A DNA stretch of 64,000 nt from Rikenellaceae bacterium. Its GTDB lineage: Bacteria > Bacteroidota > Bacteroidia > Bacteroidales > Rikenellaceae. Positions 17,393-26,522 of the stretch are shown here, one piece after another (position 1 is the first letter of the stretch; the number at the start of each line of letters is the position of its first letter). Below the pieces are notes generated by a model that had not been told where the DNA came from, ran no database searches, and saw only the letters and a list, made by a program, of their open reading frames with translations. Made by a program: the position numbers and the translations under genes. The stretch lies in assembly GCA_020859685.1 (NCBI GenBank), contig JAJBVT010000100.1, positions 24,217 to 88,216 of the forward strand, given 5' to 3'.

Positions 17393-17716
17393 ATGGCTAC
17401 CCCACAGGAAATACTCGCAATAGAGAAGGATATAGTGAATGTCCTGAAGAATATCTACGACCCGGAGATACCGGTCAATATTTACGACCTGGGGCTAATC
17501 TACGAGGTGGACGTACAGCCCGGCGGGCAGACCGATATTACCATGACGCTTACGGCACCCACCTGCCCCGTGGCGGAACAGCTTGTGGAAGATATCCGAC
17601 AGCAGGTCGGCAAGGTGAAAGGTGTCGCGGAAGTTAACGTCAATCTGGTGTTCGACCCGCCGTGGGACCGCAGCATGATAAGCGAAGAGGCCCTGCTCGA
17701 ACTGGGGCTGTTGTAG
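17393..17716 (+). CDS. MIP18/SufT-like iron-sulfur assembly protein (DUF59)
   Basis: A 107-aa DUF59 protein that helps mature iron-sulfur proteins. It has the family landmarks DPEIPVNIYDLGLIY and the conserved cysteine in LTAPTCPVAEQL, and ends in FDPPWDRSMISEEALLELG. It starts 3 bp after sufE and ends the operon before a clear terminator, so the two almost certainly act together. Confidence 0.92.
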   Translation: MATPQEILAIEKDIVNVLKNIYDPEIPVNIYDLGLIYEVDVQPGGQTDITMTLTAPTCPVAEQLVEDIRQQVGKVKGVAEVNVNLVFDPPWDRSMISEEALLELGLL

Positions 17717-17733
17717 CTCTTTCAGACTTACGG

Positions 17734-17780
17734 ATATCCGGCCGTAACCCCTTTAAAACGGGTTCGGCCGGATATTTTTT
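17734..17780 (+). terminator. Terminator after the sufE operon
   Basis: ATATCCGGCC (17734-17743) pairs with GGCCGGATAT (17766-17775) and AACCC with GGGTT inside it. A run of six T follows. Confidence 0.85.
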
Positions 17781-17810
17781 ACAACAATATAACACAAAAA
17801 GACTTATTTA

Positions 17811-17841
17811 TTGCCTGTTTGGGCATTGTTGTATATCTTAG
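17811..17841 (+). promoter_or_regulatory. Promoter of the DUF2851 gene
   Basis: TTG (17811-17813), a 20-base spacer and TATCTTAG (17834-17841) approximate the phylum consensus. Transcription would start near 17848, about 35 bases before the ATG at 17883. Confidence 0.4.
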
Positions 17842-17882
17842 CGGGAACCGGACCGAAATTGTCACACGAAAAAATTACCGCT

Positions 17883-19160
17883 ATGAATTCCCGCTACCAG
17901 ACCGAACTGCTCCACATACTATGGACCCTCTACCCGCAAACGGAGTATACCACGCCGGGCGGGGAGACGATTACGGTGCTGCGGCACGGCGAGTACGACG
18001 AGAACAGGATGCGTTTCTGCGGCGCGAAGATAAAACACGGCGATAATATCTACCACGGTGAGATAGTAATCTGGTCGGGCAGGGAGCTGCCCGCCGGGGA
18101 TTTCGAGAGTACTGTTCTGCATGTCACGCCGGTACAGTCGGCTTCTATACTGCGTCACGACGGCCAGCCGGTGATGCAGGTTATCGACGTCCCGGACCCG
18201 GTTTACTGCGAACTTTACCGGGAACTCAGGCAGGGCAGACAATCCTCCTGCGGCAGGTATGTGGCCGGGCTGGAGAGCCACCAGCGCCTGTCCCTGTTCA
18301 CGCGCCTGATGGTGGACAGGCTCTATAACAAATACCGCGACGTAATGCGGTTTTTCGAAGCCTGCGAGCAGAACTGGACCGAGACGGTCTATATGGCCCT
18401 TCTCAACGCGATGGGTAGCCCGGACCTGAAATCGCCCTACACCGAGCTCGCGCGGCGGTTGAAATATAAATACCTGTGCCGGGAGAAGAGAACCGTAATC
18501 GATCTCGAAGCGCTGCTCCTGGGTACAGCGGGACTGCTGGAGAAATACGAGGAGGATTCCTATACCCGCGACCTGAAAGAGACTTTCCGCCATCTTCACG
18601 GCAAGTACGGCATCACCCCACTGCGCCCCGCGGTATGGGACGAGAGTAAAAACCACCCGAACGGCATGGTTACGCTCAGGCTGGCCCAGCTTGCGGCCTT
18701 CTTCTTCAAAGAAGATTACCTGTTCGAGAATACCATCCGGTGCCGGACGGTGGCCGATATCCAGCAGCTGTTCGACGTGGCGGCCTCTATGTATTGGTCC
18801 ACCCATTACAAACCGGGTGCGGCCGCGAATGTGTTCCGTGAAAAACGGCTGGGCGCCGAGAGGGCGAATGTGCTGGGGATAAACTATGTGGTGCCGGTGC
18901 TGTTCGCGTACGGCGTCTACCAGAGCGACGAATCGAGGAAAGAAGCCGCGCTGGAACTCCTGGAAAAGATAAACCCCGAGCAGAATAAATATGTTAACCA
19001 CTGGCGCGGTAACGGGGTCCTGCCCGAGAATGCGTTCGATACCCAGGCCATCCTGCAACTCCATAAGGAGTACTGTCTGAAGGGATTATGCTGGATGTGC
19101 CCCGTGGGTAAGAGAATAGTAAAAGAACGGTATGGTATGGAGGCGGCACAAAAAATGTAA
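17883..19160 (+). CDS. DUF2851 family protein
   Basis: A 425-aa protein of a family found widely in Bacteroidota and of unknown function. I start it at ATG 17883, since an upstream reading would begin before the putative promoter. Landmarks are LHILWTLYP at the N-terminus, KIKHGDNIYHGEIVIW (residues about 51-66) and a C-terminal cluster CLKGLCWMCPVGKRIV, whose three cysteines could bind metal. No signal peptide or membrane segment is seen, so it is probably cytoplasmic. The surrounding genes give no firm clue to its role. Confidence 0.88.
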   Translation: MNSRYQTELLHILWTLYPQTEYTTPGGETITVLRHGEYDENRMRFCGAKIKHGDNIYHGEIVIWSGRELPAGDFESTVLHVTPVQSASILRHDGQPVMQVIDVPDPVYCELYRELRQGRQSSCGRYVAGLESHQRLSLFTRLMVDRLYNKYRDVMRFFEACEQNWTETVYMALLNAMGSPDLKSPYTELARRLKYKYLCREKRTVIDLEALLLGTAGLLEKYEEDSYTRDLKETFRHLHGKYGITPLRPAVWDESKNHPNGMVTLRLAQLAAFFFKEDYLFENTIRCRTVADIQQLFDVAASMYWSTHYKPGAAANVFREKRLGAERANVLGINYVVPVLFAYGVYQSDESRKEAALELLEKINPEQNKYVNHWRGNGVLPENAFDTQAILQLHKEYCLKGLCWMCPVGKRIVKERYGMEAAQKM

Positions 19161-19213
19161 AACCATATCATAAAAGGTGTTAATAAAACGTTATTATTTT
19201 GTAAGTGCAGATT

Positions 19214-19243
19214 TTTGGGTTTGCACAAAAACAATTATATTTG
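19214..19243 (+). promoter_or_regulatory. Promoter of the zeta-kinase unit
   Basis: TTTG (19214-19217), an 18-base spacer and TATATTTG (19236-19243) match the Bacteroidota promoter well. Transcription from about 19250 leaves a leader of about 200 nt before the kinase. Confidence 0.6.
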
Positions 19244-19268
19244 CTTCGTGAAGTAATGTGCAATTAAC

Positions 19269-19403
19269 GTGAACTATACCTTCGACGGCCCTACGGAGGC
19301 CGTGCACAACGGAGAAAACCTGGGAAGGCGGAACCCGTGGGAAGGAAAGAGTTTACGGGCTGCGGGCCGGGGGAAATTGCCGGTATACCGGTATTTACGG
19401 TGA
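19269..19403 (+). CDS. Possible 44-aa leader ORF before the zeta-like kinase
   Basis: A GTG-initiated frame in the long leader encodes 44 residues (MNYTFDGPTEAVHNG at its start, ending PVYRYLR). It begins about 20 bases after the predicted transcription start and is basic. I recognise no family, there is no ATG and no clear ribosome-binding site, so it may be chance. In classical epsilon/zeta systems the antitoxin precedes the toxin, which is the only reason to record it. Confidence 0.2.
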   Translation: MNYTFDGPTEAVHNGENLGRRNPWEGKSLRAAGRGKLPVYRYLR

Positions 19404-19454
19404 GGGTGCCGGAAGGCGGGTTGACGGCCGCTACCGGACGAAAGGAACGGCAAT

Positions 19455-20024
19455 ATGAAAAAACTCTACATAATAGCCGGTTGCAACGGTGCGGGAAAAA
19501 CGACGGCTTCATATACCGTCCTGCCCGAGATGCTGAGCTGTAAGGAGTTCGTCAACGCGGACGAGATAGCAAAGGGGTTATCGCCCTTTAATCCGGCCAG
19601 CGTAAGGATAGAGGCCGGGCGCATTATGCTCACAAGGGTAAAGGAGCTTTTGGAGGAGGGAGTGGACTTCGCCTTCGAAACCACTCTGTCGACACGTTCT
19701 TATGTAAGTCTGATAAGGAAAGCTCATGATTTGGGTTACCATGTAACGATGGTCTATTTCTGGCTAAACAGTCCACAGCTCGCTGTGGACCGGGTAGAAC
19801 TGAGGATCGCTTCCGGCGGCCACTCGGTGGAGGAACCGACCATCCGGCGGCGATATGCCAAAGGCCTGTACAACCTTTTCAACCTGTACATCGGCCATAT
19901 AGACTATTGGATTATCGTCGACAACTCGTTCCTTAAATTCGACATGATTGCCGAAGGGGAACGGGATAAAATTAAAACCATTACTAATCCGTTATCATAC
20001 AAATCAATGCAAACCTATGAGTGA
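19455..20024 (+). CDS. Zeta-toxin-like ATP-binding kinase
   Basis: A 189-aa P-loop kinase of the zeta toxin/AAA_33 type. It has the Walker A motif GCNGAGKTT (residues 9-17), NADEIAKGLSPF (34-45) with the Asp placed like the zeta catalytic residue, the FETTLSTRS segment after it, and a basic GGHSVEEPTIRRRY region that would contact ATP phosphates. True zeta toxins phosphorylate UDP-N-acetylglucosamine; this shorter protein may do something else. It has its own promoter and overlaps a 51-aa partner gene by 8 bp. Confidence 0.85.
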   Translation: MKKLYIIAGCNGAGKTTASYTVLPEMLSCKEFVNADEIAKGLSPFNPASVRIEAGRIMLTRVKELLEEGVDFAFETTLSTRSYVSLIRKAHDLGYHVTMVYFWLNSPQLAVDRVELRIASGGHSVEEPTIRRRYAKGLYNLFNLYIGHIDYWIIVDNSFLKFDMIAEGERDKIKTITNPLSYKSMQTYE

Positions 20025-20172
20025 ACAAGAGAAAAGGGATATAAGGGATAAGATACTTCACGGTATCGCCCTTGCATTCGAAAGGCTTGTTGAACAAAAA
20101 AAACGTGAAGACGGGGAACTCGTCTTCTCGGAAAACGGCAAAATCGTGAGGGTCAGGGCACGCGACCTGTAA
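20017..20172 (+). CDS. Small partner protein of the zeta-like kinase
   Basis: A 51-aa protein starting at an ATG inside the end of the kinase gene (8-bp overlap), so translation is probably coupled. It is charged, with a predicted helix (EKRDIRDKILHGIALAFERL) followed by a short beta segment (GELVFSENGKIVRVRARDL). A strong terminator ends the pair. An antitoxin or regulatory-partner role is inferred only from position and size; I know no named family. Confidence 0.65.
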   Translation: MSEQEKRDIRDKILHGIALAFERLVEQKKREDGELVFSENGKIVRVRARDL

Positions 20173-20231
20173 TAAGGAATCGGCCCACGGTCCCGAAAAG
20201 ATTTACCGGTTACAAAATTTTCAACACTTTG

Positions 20232-20262
20232 ACGGGGACAGCGCTTGCTGTCCCCGTTTTTT
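20232..20262 (+). terminator. Terminator of the zeta-kinase unit
   Basis: ACGGGGACAGC (20232-20242) and GCTGTCCCCGT (20247-20257) form a perfect 11-bp stem with a 4-base loop, followed by six T. Confidence 0.9.
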
Positions 20263-20575
20263 GTAACGTACCGCGAACCGACCGGCGGCATGCCGGATAC
20301 CCGTAATCCACCCGGGGACAGCAATATGATAACCGCAAAACATCTGCGGACACAAAGGTTCACATCGTGGATTTTTGCGTATCCCCGGCAGGAGCCAGCA
20401 CTTCCGCAGGCAGACGGTACATAGGAATATTTAAGCGACTTCCTTATAATGAACCGATGGCGGACACTTTTTTACCGCACGCCACACCGCTGTACGGGAA
20501 TAATTACTACTTTTACAGGTTATTTGGAGAGACCCGTGCCGGAGGGCATCGGCGGATTAATTTACACATACGAAA
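20263..20575 (+). other. Intergenic leader of secA, no clear signal
   Basis: These 313 bases between the terminator and secA contain no credible gene. A 72-codon frame at 20367 has no recognisable features. Weak -7-like words (TACTTTTA, TTATTTGG near 20510-20525) lack a partner at -33. The secA promoter must lie here, but I cannot place it. Confidence 0.4.
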
Positions 20576-23500
20576 ATGGATATAGTTTCAAAGATTATAA
20601 AGACGTTTTTCGGTACCAAGAGCGATAAGGACCGTAAAGAGATAGACCCGTACGTTAAGCAGATTCAGGCGGTCTACCCCGAGATAGAGAAACTCACGAA
20701 CGACGAGCTGAGGGAACGGGCGCAGGCGCTTCGCAAGGGTATAGCGGCCCATATCGAGGCGGACGAGCGCCGTATCGCCGAACTCAAGGAGCAGCTCGAA
20801 CTCCCCGAGACATCGCTGGAGGACAAGGAGGAGATTTCGCGCGAGGTAGACAAACTGCTCCAGAAGATCGACGACGACATTGAGCAGAAACTCGACGAGA
20901 TTCTGCCCGAAGCCTTCGCCATAATGAAGGATACCGCCCGGAGGTTCAAGGAGAACGATACGATAGAGGTAACGGCCACCCAATTCGACCGTGACCTTGC
21001 GGCCACCAAGGATTTCGTTACAATCGAGGGCGACAAGGCTATATACAAAAACGAGTGGTCCGCGGGCGGCAACCTCGTGAAATGGGATATGGTGCACTAC
21101 GACGTGCAGCTGTTCGGCGGGGTGGTCCTGCACAAGGGGCGTATCGCGGAGATGGCGACCGGGGAGGGTAAAACGCTCGTTGCGACCCTTCCGGTGTTCC
21201 TGAACGCGCTTGCCGGGAAAGGGGTACACCTGGTGACGGTGAACGATTATCTGGCACGGAGGGACTCCGAGTGGATGGGTCCGATGTATATGTTCCACGG
21301 CCTTGCGGTGGATTGTATAGACCGCCACCAGCCCAACTCCGAAGCGCGGCGCAAGGCCTATATGGCCGATATCACGTTCGGTACCAACAACGAGTTCGGT
21401 TTCGACTACTTGAGGGATAACATGTCCATCCAGAGCGAGGACCTCGTTCAGCGCAAACACCACTTCGCGATTGTCGACGAGGTGGACTCAGTGCTTATCG
21501 ACGACGCCCGGACGCCGCTCATCATCTCCGGTCCGGTGCCCAAGGGCGACGACCAGATGTTCGAGCAGTACCGCCCGCATATCGAACAGTTATTCAATAT
21601 GCAGAAGAACCTCGTCACACAACTGCTGGCCGATGCCCGAAGGCTTATCGGCGAAGGCAAGACCGAGGAGGGCGGAGTTCTGCTCTACCGCGCCCACAAG
21701 GGCTTTCCGAAATACAAACCGCTTATAAAATACCTTAGCGAGCAGGGAATCCGGACCCTGATGCAGAAGACCGAGAACACCTACATGCAGGACAACAACC
21801 GCCGGATGCCTGAAATCACCGACGAGTTGTTCTTCGTTATAGAGGAGAAGATGAACTCGGTGGAGCTGACCGACAAGGGCCACGACCTGCTCTCGTCGAA
21901 AATGGGCGAGGACCGCTTTTTCGTACTTCCCGACATAGGCAGCGAGGTGGCCGAGATAGAGCGGTCGGAAGCGACACCGGAAGAGAAGGCGGCCCGGAAA
22001 GACCAGGTAATCAACGACTACTCGGTAAAGACCGAGCGCGTCCACACCGTTAACCAGTTGCTCAAGGCATACAGCATGTTCGAGAAGGACGTGGAGTACG
22101 TGGTTATCGACAACAAGGTAAAGATTGTGGACGAGCAGACGGGCCGTATCATGGAGGGGCGCCGTTATTCGGACGGTCTGCATCAGGCAATCGAGGCCAA
22201 GGAGCGGGTAAAGGTGGAAGCCGCCACGCAGACCTTCGCGACCATCACACTCCAGAACTATTTCCGTATGTACCACAAGCTGGCCGGTATGACCGGTACG
22301 GCCGAGACGGAGGCGAGCGAGTTCTGGACCATCTACAAGCTCGACGTGGTGACGATTCCCACCAACCGGCCCATTATCCGTGACGACCGCGACGACCTGA
22401 TTTACAAGACTAAACGGGAAAAGTACAACGCGGTAATCGAGGAGATCGAGAGCCTTGTGGCCGAGGGCAGGCCGGTGCTGGTGGGTACCACCTCGGTTGA
22501 AATATCGGAACTCCTGAGCCGAATGCTAAAACTGCGCGGCATTAAGCATAACGTACTGAATGCCAAGCAGCACCAGTTGGAAGCGCAGATTGTGGCCGAA
22601 GCCGGACGCGCCGGGCAGGTGACCATCGCCACCAATATGGCCGGACGCGGTACCGACATCAAACTGACACCGGAGGTTAAAGATGCCGGAGGGCTTGCCA
22701 TCATAGGTACCGAGCGTCACGAATCGAGGCGGGTGGACCGCCAGCTCCGCGGCCGTGCCGGCCGTCAGGGGGACCCGGGTTCGTCGCAGTTCTACGTCTC
22801 GCTCGAGGACGACCTGATGCGTCTGTTCGGTTCCGAAAGGATTTCGAAGTGGATGGACCGCATGGGGCTGAAAGACGGCGAGTCGATTCAGGCCGGAATG
22901 ATGTCGAGCGCCATCGAACGGGCGCAGAAAAAGGTGGAGGAGAACCACTTCGGCACCCGTAAACGCCTGCTGGAATACGACGACGTGATGAACTCCCAGA
23001 GGGAGGTAATCTATACCCGTCGGCGTCACGCGTTGTACGGCGAACGGGTCGAGATAGATATCAACAACATCATGACCGACTTCGCCGAGTCGTTCGCCGA
23101 CGCCTACATCGACGACGATTTCGAAAGCATGTCTTACGAACTTATCCGTCTCGCGGCCATACAACCGAGTTTTACGGAGGAGGAGTTTTCGAAGATGTCG
23201 AAGGGCGACTTCGCAGACAAGCTGATGCAGGAGTTCCGGCAGGCCTACCAGCGAAGGGCGGAGATGATAGCGGCCACGGCCAAACCGGTTATCGAACGGA
23301 TATACAAGGAGCAGGGCGTACAGTACGAGAATATATATATACCCATCACAGACGGACGGCTTGGATACAACGTGCCGGTCAACCTCAGGAAGGCCGTCGA
23401 GTCGGACTGTATGGAGATTTACAAGGTGTTCAGCAAACTGGTGATGCTCACCACCATAGACGATAACTGGCGCCAGCACCTGCGCGAAATGGACGACCTG

Positions 23501-23866
23501 CGCCAGAGCGTTCAGAACGCCACATACGAACAGAAGGACCCGCTCCTTATCTATAAATTCGAATCGTTCGAGCTGTTCCGCAAGATGCTCGACAAGGTTA
23601 ACCGCGAGGTTATCTCCATCCTCAACAAGGGATATATACCCGTGCGGGGTACCACCGAGGAGGAGATGAAGCAGCGGCGCGAGAATAAGCCGAAGACCGA
23701 TATGAGCAAACTCCAGGCCTCACGGATGGATGCCGCCCGTAACGCAGGCGCCGCCGACCGCGGCAAGCCCGCACCGGCGCAGGCCCAGCCCAAAGTGGGC
23801 CGGAACGACCCGTGCCCCTGCGGCAGCGGCAAGAAGTACAAGCAGTGTCACGGTAAGGGCGCGTAA
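20576..23866 (+). CDS. secA: Preprotein translocase ATPase SecA
   Basis: The motor that drives unfolded preproteins through SecYEG at the cytoplasmic membrane. The 1096-aa protein is of the long form usual in Bacteroidota. It contains Walker A in [13 protein letters not shown], the DEAD-like [31 protein letters not shown] and [15 protein letters not shown] of the second motor domain, and the C-terminal zinc-binding tail [14 protein letters not shown] that contacts SecB or ribosomes. It forms a single-gene unit ending in a strong terminator. Confidence 0.98.
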   Translation: MDIVSKIIKTFFGTKSDKDRKEIDPYVKQIQAVYPEIEKLTNDELRERAQALRKGIAAHIEADERRIAELKEQLELPETSLEDKEEISREVDKLLQKIDDDIEQKLDEILPEAFAIMKDTARRFKENDTIEVTATQFDRDLAATKDFVTIEGDKAIYKNEWSAGGNLVKWDMVHYDVQLFGGVVLHKGRIAEMATGEGKTLVATLPVFLNALAGKGVHLVTVNDYLARRDSEWMGPMYMFHGLAVDCIDRHQPNSEARRKAYMADITFGTNNEFGFDYLRDNMSIQSEDLVQRKHHFAIVDEVDSVLIDDARTPLIISGPVPKGDDQMFEQYRPHIEQLFNMQKNLVTQLLADARRLIGEGKTEEGGVLLYRAHKGFPKYKPLIKYLSEQGIRTLMQKTENTYMQDNNRRMPEITDELFFVIEEKMNSVELTDKGHDLLSSKMGEDRFFVLPDIGSEVAEIERSEATPEEKAARKDQVINDYSVKTERVHTVNQLLKAYSMFEKDVEYVVIDNKVKIVDEQTGRIMEGRRYSDGLHQAIEAKERVKVEAATQTFATITLQNYFRMYHKLAGMTGTAETEASEFWTIYKLDVVTIPTNRPIIRDDRDDLIYKTKREKYNAVIEEIESLVAEGRPVLVGTTSVEISELLSRMLKLRGIKHNVLNAKQHQLEAQIVAEAGRAGQVTIATNMAGRGTDIKLTPEVKDAGGLAIIGTERHESRRVDRQLRGRAGRQGDPGSSQFYVSLEDDLMRLFGSERISKWMDRMGLKDGESIQAGMMSSAIERAQKKVEENHFGTRKRLLEYDDVMNSQREVIYTRRRHALYGERVEIDINNIMTDFAESFADAYIDDDFESMSYELIRLAAIQPSFTEEEFSKMSKGDFADKLMQEFRQAYQRRAEMIAATAKPVIERIYKEQGVQYENIYIPITDGRLGYNVPVNLRKAVESDCMEIYKVFSKLVMLTTIDDNWRQHLREMDDLRQSVQNATYEQKDPLLIYKFESFELFRKMLDKVNREVISILNKGYIPVRGTTEEEMKQRRENKPKTDMSKLQASRMDAARNAGAADRGKPAPAQAQPKVGRNDPCPCGSGKKYKQCHGKGA

Positions 23867-23925
23867 TTTTACACCCGAACCGGACAATAAGCGGAGTGCG
23901 GTCCGGGCCTTTCGTCGCACAATAT

Positions 23926-23963
23926 AAATCCGGGAATACCTGTCGGTTATTCCCGGATTTTTT
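23926..23963 (+). terminator. Terminator of secA
   Basis: AAATCCGGGAATA (23926-23938) pairs with TATTCCCGGATTT (23948-23960), a perfect 13-bp stem running into a T tract. Confidence 0.9.
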
Positions 23964-24055
23964 ATTTCCGTACGGGTTAATGGGTCAAATCGGCCAGTGA
24001 AACGTGCCTCCCTGGAACTTCCGACAGATTATTTGTCATTTTGACCGGACCCTAC

Positions 24056-24844
24056 CTATACCTCTACCGCGACCTTCCCGGCCGGGGTTTCCTGTGCGAA
24101 CGGGGTTTCGCCGTGGATTAATAGCGTCTTACCCGGTTCCAGCATCAGAGCTTCGATGCCGATGCGGGTAACCGTATCGACGAACGGACGCGGGTCGGCG
24201 GTATCCTTCTCGAAGAGGCCGTAGTTCGTAGGCAGGGCCACCTTGGGTTCCAGTGCACGGACCATCCGGAAAGCATCCACATCGTCCATACAGCCGTTAC
24301 GGCCGTTTATACAGATGGCCATAACGTCCGGCGAACCGCCGAGGGCACTGCGAACCGACGTCACGATGCTTTCGTCCCGCCGTGTGTCGCCACTGATATA
24401 GATACGGAACCCGTTGGCCGTGACGGCCAACCCGATAGCGTCGGCATCGGTATGGACCGCCTTAACGGCCCGTACCCGGATGCCTTCGTACGAAAAGGTG
24501 GTCTCGCCCGGGGTAAGGGTTATAGTGCGGGCCGGGTTGAACCCGAGCCTGCGGCAATGGGCGATGATGCTTTTGGGCCCTAATATGGCGCAATTATGAC
24601 AAAACTTATAGAGTTGAAGCATCGTTTCCTCGTCGAAATGGTCGGGATGGTCGTGCGTTACGCACACCATATCGGGCTTAATCTCCTCGGCCGAAAACGG
24701 CGGCGGGAAACTGCGTTTCATTCCCCCGGCCCGCAGGCTGTCCGACAAATACGGGTCGACCGCTATCCTCACTCCCCCGGTATCGAGCAGGAAGCCTCCC
24801 TGCCCGAGCCAGGTTATCCCTAACTCACTATTGCTCGAAATCAT
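24056..24844 (-). CDS. UlaG-like metallo-beta-lactamase-fold hydrolase
   Basis: A 262-aa cytoplasmic MBL-fold protein resembling L-ascorbate-6-phosphate lactonase and related hydrolases. It has GQGGFLLDTGGVRIAVDPYL at the N-terminus, the metal motif THDHPDH, AVKAVHTDADAIGL and YISGDTRRDE. No ascorbate-pathway genes are near, so the true substrate is open. It is convergent with secA and stands alone on its strand. Confidence 0.87.
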   Translation of the reverse strand: MISSNSELGITWLGQGGFLLDTGGVRIAVDPYLSDSLRAGGMKRSFPPPFSAEEIKPDMVCVTHDHPDHFDEETMLQLYKFCHNCAILGPKSIIAHCRRLGFNPARTITLTPGETTFSYEGIRVRAVKAVHTDADAIGLAVTANGFRIYISGDTRRDESIVTSVRSALGGSPDVMAICINGRNGCMDDVDAFRMVRALEPKVALPTNYGLFEKDTADPRPFVDTVTRIGIEALMLEPGKTLLIHGETPFAQETPAGKVAVEV

Positions 24845-25223
24845 TATTTAACTAAGGTATGGTACGTAAAAAACTATCCCTGAAATGCCCCTGCACGGCA
24901 TTTTGGTAAGTCTGTTATTACATAATCCGTACCATTCGGCAGGCCAGACCGGCGGCGGGAAAAACGGGATGTAACCGGACGGCCCGAGGGGACCGCGAAG
25001 AGCGCGGAGGCGGCCCGTGTATAACACACACAGCCACCTTATTAAGCCGGAAAGACAATCGGGGTAATATACAAAAAGGATAAAATGCGGTTTTTAATTT
25101 CTCCGAGAATGGGCGGAAAGGACACCGCGATATATCACCCGGACGGGCCGTATAACGGTTTATATCTGTTTCACAGAGATTAGAATGCCGATAATTTTGA
25201 ACGTACCCGGATACCGGTAACTG
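24845..25223. other. Intergenic region without recognised features
   Basis: These 379 bases separate the UlaG-like gene from the end of the methyltransferase gene. I see no open frame with coding character, no TAnnTTTG box with a partner and no terminator-like stem with a T run. It must contain the promoter of the UlaG-like gene. Confidence 0.5.
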
Positions 25224-25997
25224 CTAATCCACCACGGGTTTACGAACCAGATAGACAATATCGTTGCCGAGAGCGTAATGGTCGGCTTCGGCCGGGTCGA
25301 GGGCTGCGGCGTAATCTATCGCTTCGACCCGGAATCCGGCCTGCCGCAGCCGGTCGGGGTAATCTTCGCCGTATTCGCGCATGTGGTCGGCCTGCCCGTA
25401 GGCCGCGTAACGCTTGGCCGGAGTATCGAGCGAAGGGTCCTCCCGGGTAACGGCCAAGCCCCGAACCACGGGCGACAGGAAAATCCCCCACCCGCCCGGT
25501 TTCATTACCCGACAGAGCTCGGCCATCGCGCGTCTGTCGTCCTCCACATGTTCGAGGATATGGTTGCAGAAAATCACATCGAAAGTATCCGGACCGAAGG
25601 GTATCCGCTGAACATCCATCTTTACCTTTGCCAGCGGGCTTTCGAGGTCGGCGGTGACGTACTGCCCGTCGAGAAGCCGGTCGAACTTGCGCATAAAGCA
25701 CCTCTCCGGGGCAATGTGGAGCACCAGCGGCCGGGACTCGAAGAAGTCGGTTTCACGACGCAGGTAGACCCACATCAGACGGTGACGCTCCAGCGAAAGA
25801 CACGAGGGGCAAAGGGCGTTATCGCGCACTTGAGAGTAACCGTACGGCATAAATTTACGCAGGCCCTTGCCGCAAACCGGGCAGCGGTAACGCGTGCCGG
25901 AGTAAAAAAGGGCAGCGACAGGCGTGAGGAGGTGGACAACCTTCTGAAGGACCGGCCGCGGTACACTGTTCAGTATGTAGCGAATCAGTTTTTTCAT
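25224..25997 (-). CDS. Zinc-ribbon SAM-dependent methyltransferase
   Basis: A 257-aa class I methyltransferase. An N-terminal four-cysteine ribbon (CPVCGKG and CPSCLSLERHR, residues about 38-70) precedes the SAM domain. That domain has LHIAPERCF, the acidic TADLESPLAKVKMDVQ strand and DVIFCNHILEHVEDDRRAM. The C-terminus matches small-molecule methyltransferases of this architecture. It stands alone. The substrate is not evident; proteins of this type often sit near surface polysaccharide or lipid genes, but none is next to it here. Confidence 0.82.
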   Translation of the reverse strand: MKKLIRYILNSVPRPVLQKVVHLLTPVAALFYSGTRYRCPVCGKGLRKFMPYGYSQVRDNALCPSCLSLERHRLMWVYLRRETDFFESRPLVLHIAPERCFMRKFDRLLDGQYVTADLESPLAKVKMDVQRIPFGPDTFDVIFCNHILEHVEDDRRAMAELCRVMKPGGWGIFLSPVVRGLAVTREDPSLDTPAKRYAAYGQADHMREYGEDYPDRLRQAGFRVEAIDYAAALDPAEADHYALGNDIVYLVRKPVVD

Positions 25998-26224
25998 ATT
26001 CTTTCATCCGCATAGGGCGGACGACTTTCACTGCAATTGCTTCCTAAGAAGCGATATCCGAAACCGTCTCCTCAGCCAGAAACCGATATCGTTTCTCCAA
26101 ACCGATTATAACCGCACTTCCAAAAAGAGAACCCGTCCGGCAGATACAGAGTACACCTATTATATATAGGTTCCCGGAGCGTAGAGAATCCGTCTATAAT
26201 CTACCCGCAAGGCTGACGGATATC

Positions 26225-26434
26225 TCAGCCCTTCTCTCCGGGCTCTTCCCGCAGGACCTTGGCCACATCCTCCTCGGCCTTACGCAGCTTCTCGCGGCAC
26301 ATAGAAATGAGTTCGGTAGCACGTTTCACCTGCGCGGCGAGGCCGTCTATATCGACCTGTTCGTTATTGAAACTGTCGAGTATCCTCTCTATCTCGGCTA
26401 TGGCCTCGGCATAACCCGGAGTATTGGTATCCAT
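26225..26434 (-). CDS. xseB: Exodeoxyribonuclease VII small subunit
   Basis: A 69-aa, mostly helical subunit of exonuclease VII, which degrades single-stranded DNA to oligonucleotides. The segment AIAEIERILDSFNNEQVDIDG and the coiled-coil-like ELISMCREKLRKAEEDV are typical. It lies 88 bp downstream of xseA on the same strand, the usual pairing. Confidence 0.93.
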   Translation of the reverse strand: MDTNTPGYAEAIAEIERILDSFNNEQVDIDGLAAQVKRATELISMCREKLRKAEEDVAKVLREEPGEKG

Positions 26435-26522
26435 ATTTAATAGTTTTATATGACCGCGGACAGGACGCCCCGGCCAGACCGGGTTTCTGCATACCTTCCC
26501 GCAGACTTATTCACACTTCACT

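Noticed and set aside
20367..20585. 72-codon frame overlapping the secA start
   Set aside because: It overlaps secA in another frame, has no motif and no promoter; probably chance.
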